DNA of 64,000 nt from Burkholderiaceae bacterium. GTDB taxonomy: Bacteria > Pseudomonadota > Gammaproteobacteria > Burkholderiales > Burkholderiaceae. The translations under genes were made by a program, and so were the position numbers. The notes beneath the pieces are model-generated. The model saw only the letters and a program-made list of their open reading frames with translations. It had not been told where the DNA came from and searched no databases. The stretch is from contig JAHFQJ010000009.1 in the NCBI GenBank assembly GCA_023266335.1, forward strand, positions 1 through 64,000, in the 5' to 3' direction. This document shows, piece by piece, positions 63,009 to 64,000 of the stretch; positions within the stretch are counted from its first letter, which is position 1, and every line of letters begins with the position of its first letter.

Positions 63009-64000
63009 TTATAGTTCCTCACTACCTAATAACATTTCACTAATTCCTTTGCCGGATTGCACCATTGGCCATACATTTTCGCTAGAATCAGTTCTAATAT
63101 CTAAAAATACTGTTCTATCTTTGTATTTAATTAGAGCATCTTGTAATGCTGGCAACACTTCATCTTTATGTTCAATTTTTATACCAATATGCCCATAAGC
63201 CTCTGCTAATTTTACAAAATCCGGCAGAGCATCCATATATGAGTGAGAATAACGTTCGTTATATTCTAATTCCTGCCATTGCCTAACCATGCCTAAGTAA
63301 CGGTTATTTAATGATATAATTTTTATTGGAGTGTCATATTGCAAACAAGTTGATAATTCTTGAATACACATTTGAATTGAACCCTCTCCTGTTACTGTTA
63401 CCACAGTTTTATCCGGAAATGCCTTTTTCACACCCATAGCATAAGGTAAACCAACCCCCATTGTGCCTAAACCACCAGAATTAATCCATTGTCTCGGCTC
63501 TTTAAATTTATAAAATTGAGCTGCCCACATTTGATGCTGCCCCACATCAGAGCATACATAAGCTTCGCCGTTAGTTAATTCAGTTAATGTCTGCAACACA
63601 TACTGCGGTTTAATTAATGTGCTTTTTGTATCATATTTTAAGCAGTTTATACTGCGCCACTCATTAATTTGATTCCACCAAGGTATGATTTTTTCTTTAT
63701 TTAATTTTATATCCGGTGTTTTTAACACAGCCAGCATTTCCTGTAATACATCTTTTACATGTCCGACAATTGGTATGTCTACTTTAACACGCTTTGATAT
63801 GCTTGAAGGATCAATATCTATATGAATAATTTTACGTTTTATACTGGCAAAATGTTCAGGGTTACCAATTACACGATCATCAAACCTTGCACCGATTGCG
63901 ATTAATACATCACAATTCTGCATACTCATATTAGCCTCATATGTTCCATGCATGCCAAGCATGCCTAAACATTGATTATGATTAGAATCTATGCATCCTA
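63009..64000 (-). CDS. ilvI: Acetolactate synthase large subunit (partial, runs off window)
   Basis: LGMLGMHGTYEANMSMQNCDVLIAIGARFDDRV, SGGLGTMGVGLPYAMG; frame open to the window edge. Confidence 0.96.
   Translation of the reverse strand, partial: GCIDSNHNQCLGMLGMHGTYEANMSMQNCDVLIAIGARFDDRVIGNPEHFASIKRKIIHIDIDPSSISKRVKVDIPIVGHVKDVLQEMLAVLKTPDIKLNKEKIIPWWNQINEWRSINCLKYDTKSTLIKPQYVLQTLTELTNGEAYVCSDVGQHQMWAAQFYKFKEPRQWINSGGLGTMGVGLPYAMGVKKAFPDKTVVTVTGEGSIQMCIQELSTCLQYDTPIKIISLNNRYLGMVRQWQELEYNERYSHSYMDALPDFVKLAEAYGHIGIKIEHKDEVLPALQDALIKYKDRTVFLDIRTDSSENVWPMVQSGKGISEMLLGSEEL

Overview
AT-rich bacterial chromosome segment, most likely from a Burkholderiales-like betaproteobacterium (inferred from gene families and order, not searched). 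It is a core backbone broken up by small accessory insertions. Core genes include ispG, rnhA, kup, ftsY, hupB-lon-clpX-clpP-tig, ftsK, mltA, hemA, ilvE, leuA, trxA, mreBCD, gap, tsaE, era, pal-cpoB, murI, purE, tatA, lpxC, ftsZ, psd and ilvC/ilvH/ilvI. Accessory content: (1) an SF1 helicase with a C-terminal nuclease-like domain at the left edge, next to a transposase start and apparently missing its N-terminus; (2) a compact island between tRNA-Leu and tRNA-Arg (about 20.0-25.7 kb) with a SIR2-like gene, an orphan RelB/DinJ-type antitoxin, a restriction-modification operon with two D12-class adenine methyltransferases and a restriction-enzyme-like gene, and a serine-recombinase tail that runs into the tRNA-Arg 3' end; (3) a KAP-type P-loop NTPase with an Mrr-like remnant, bracketed by a second copy of the 5' end of the neighbouring oxidoreductase gene; (4) a truncated Fic gene abutting a repeat; (5) a dispersed MITE-like repeat family with at least four copies; (6) a predicted rod-shaped ncRNA between purE and tatA that resembles 6S RNA; (7) several small ORFans and decayed genes inserted into conserved operons (clpP/clpX, mreC/mreB, ilvH/ilvC, leuA/trxA, tsaE/era). 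All calls come from reading the sequence and ORF translations; no database search was run.
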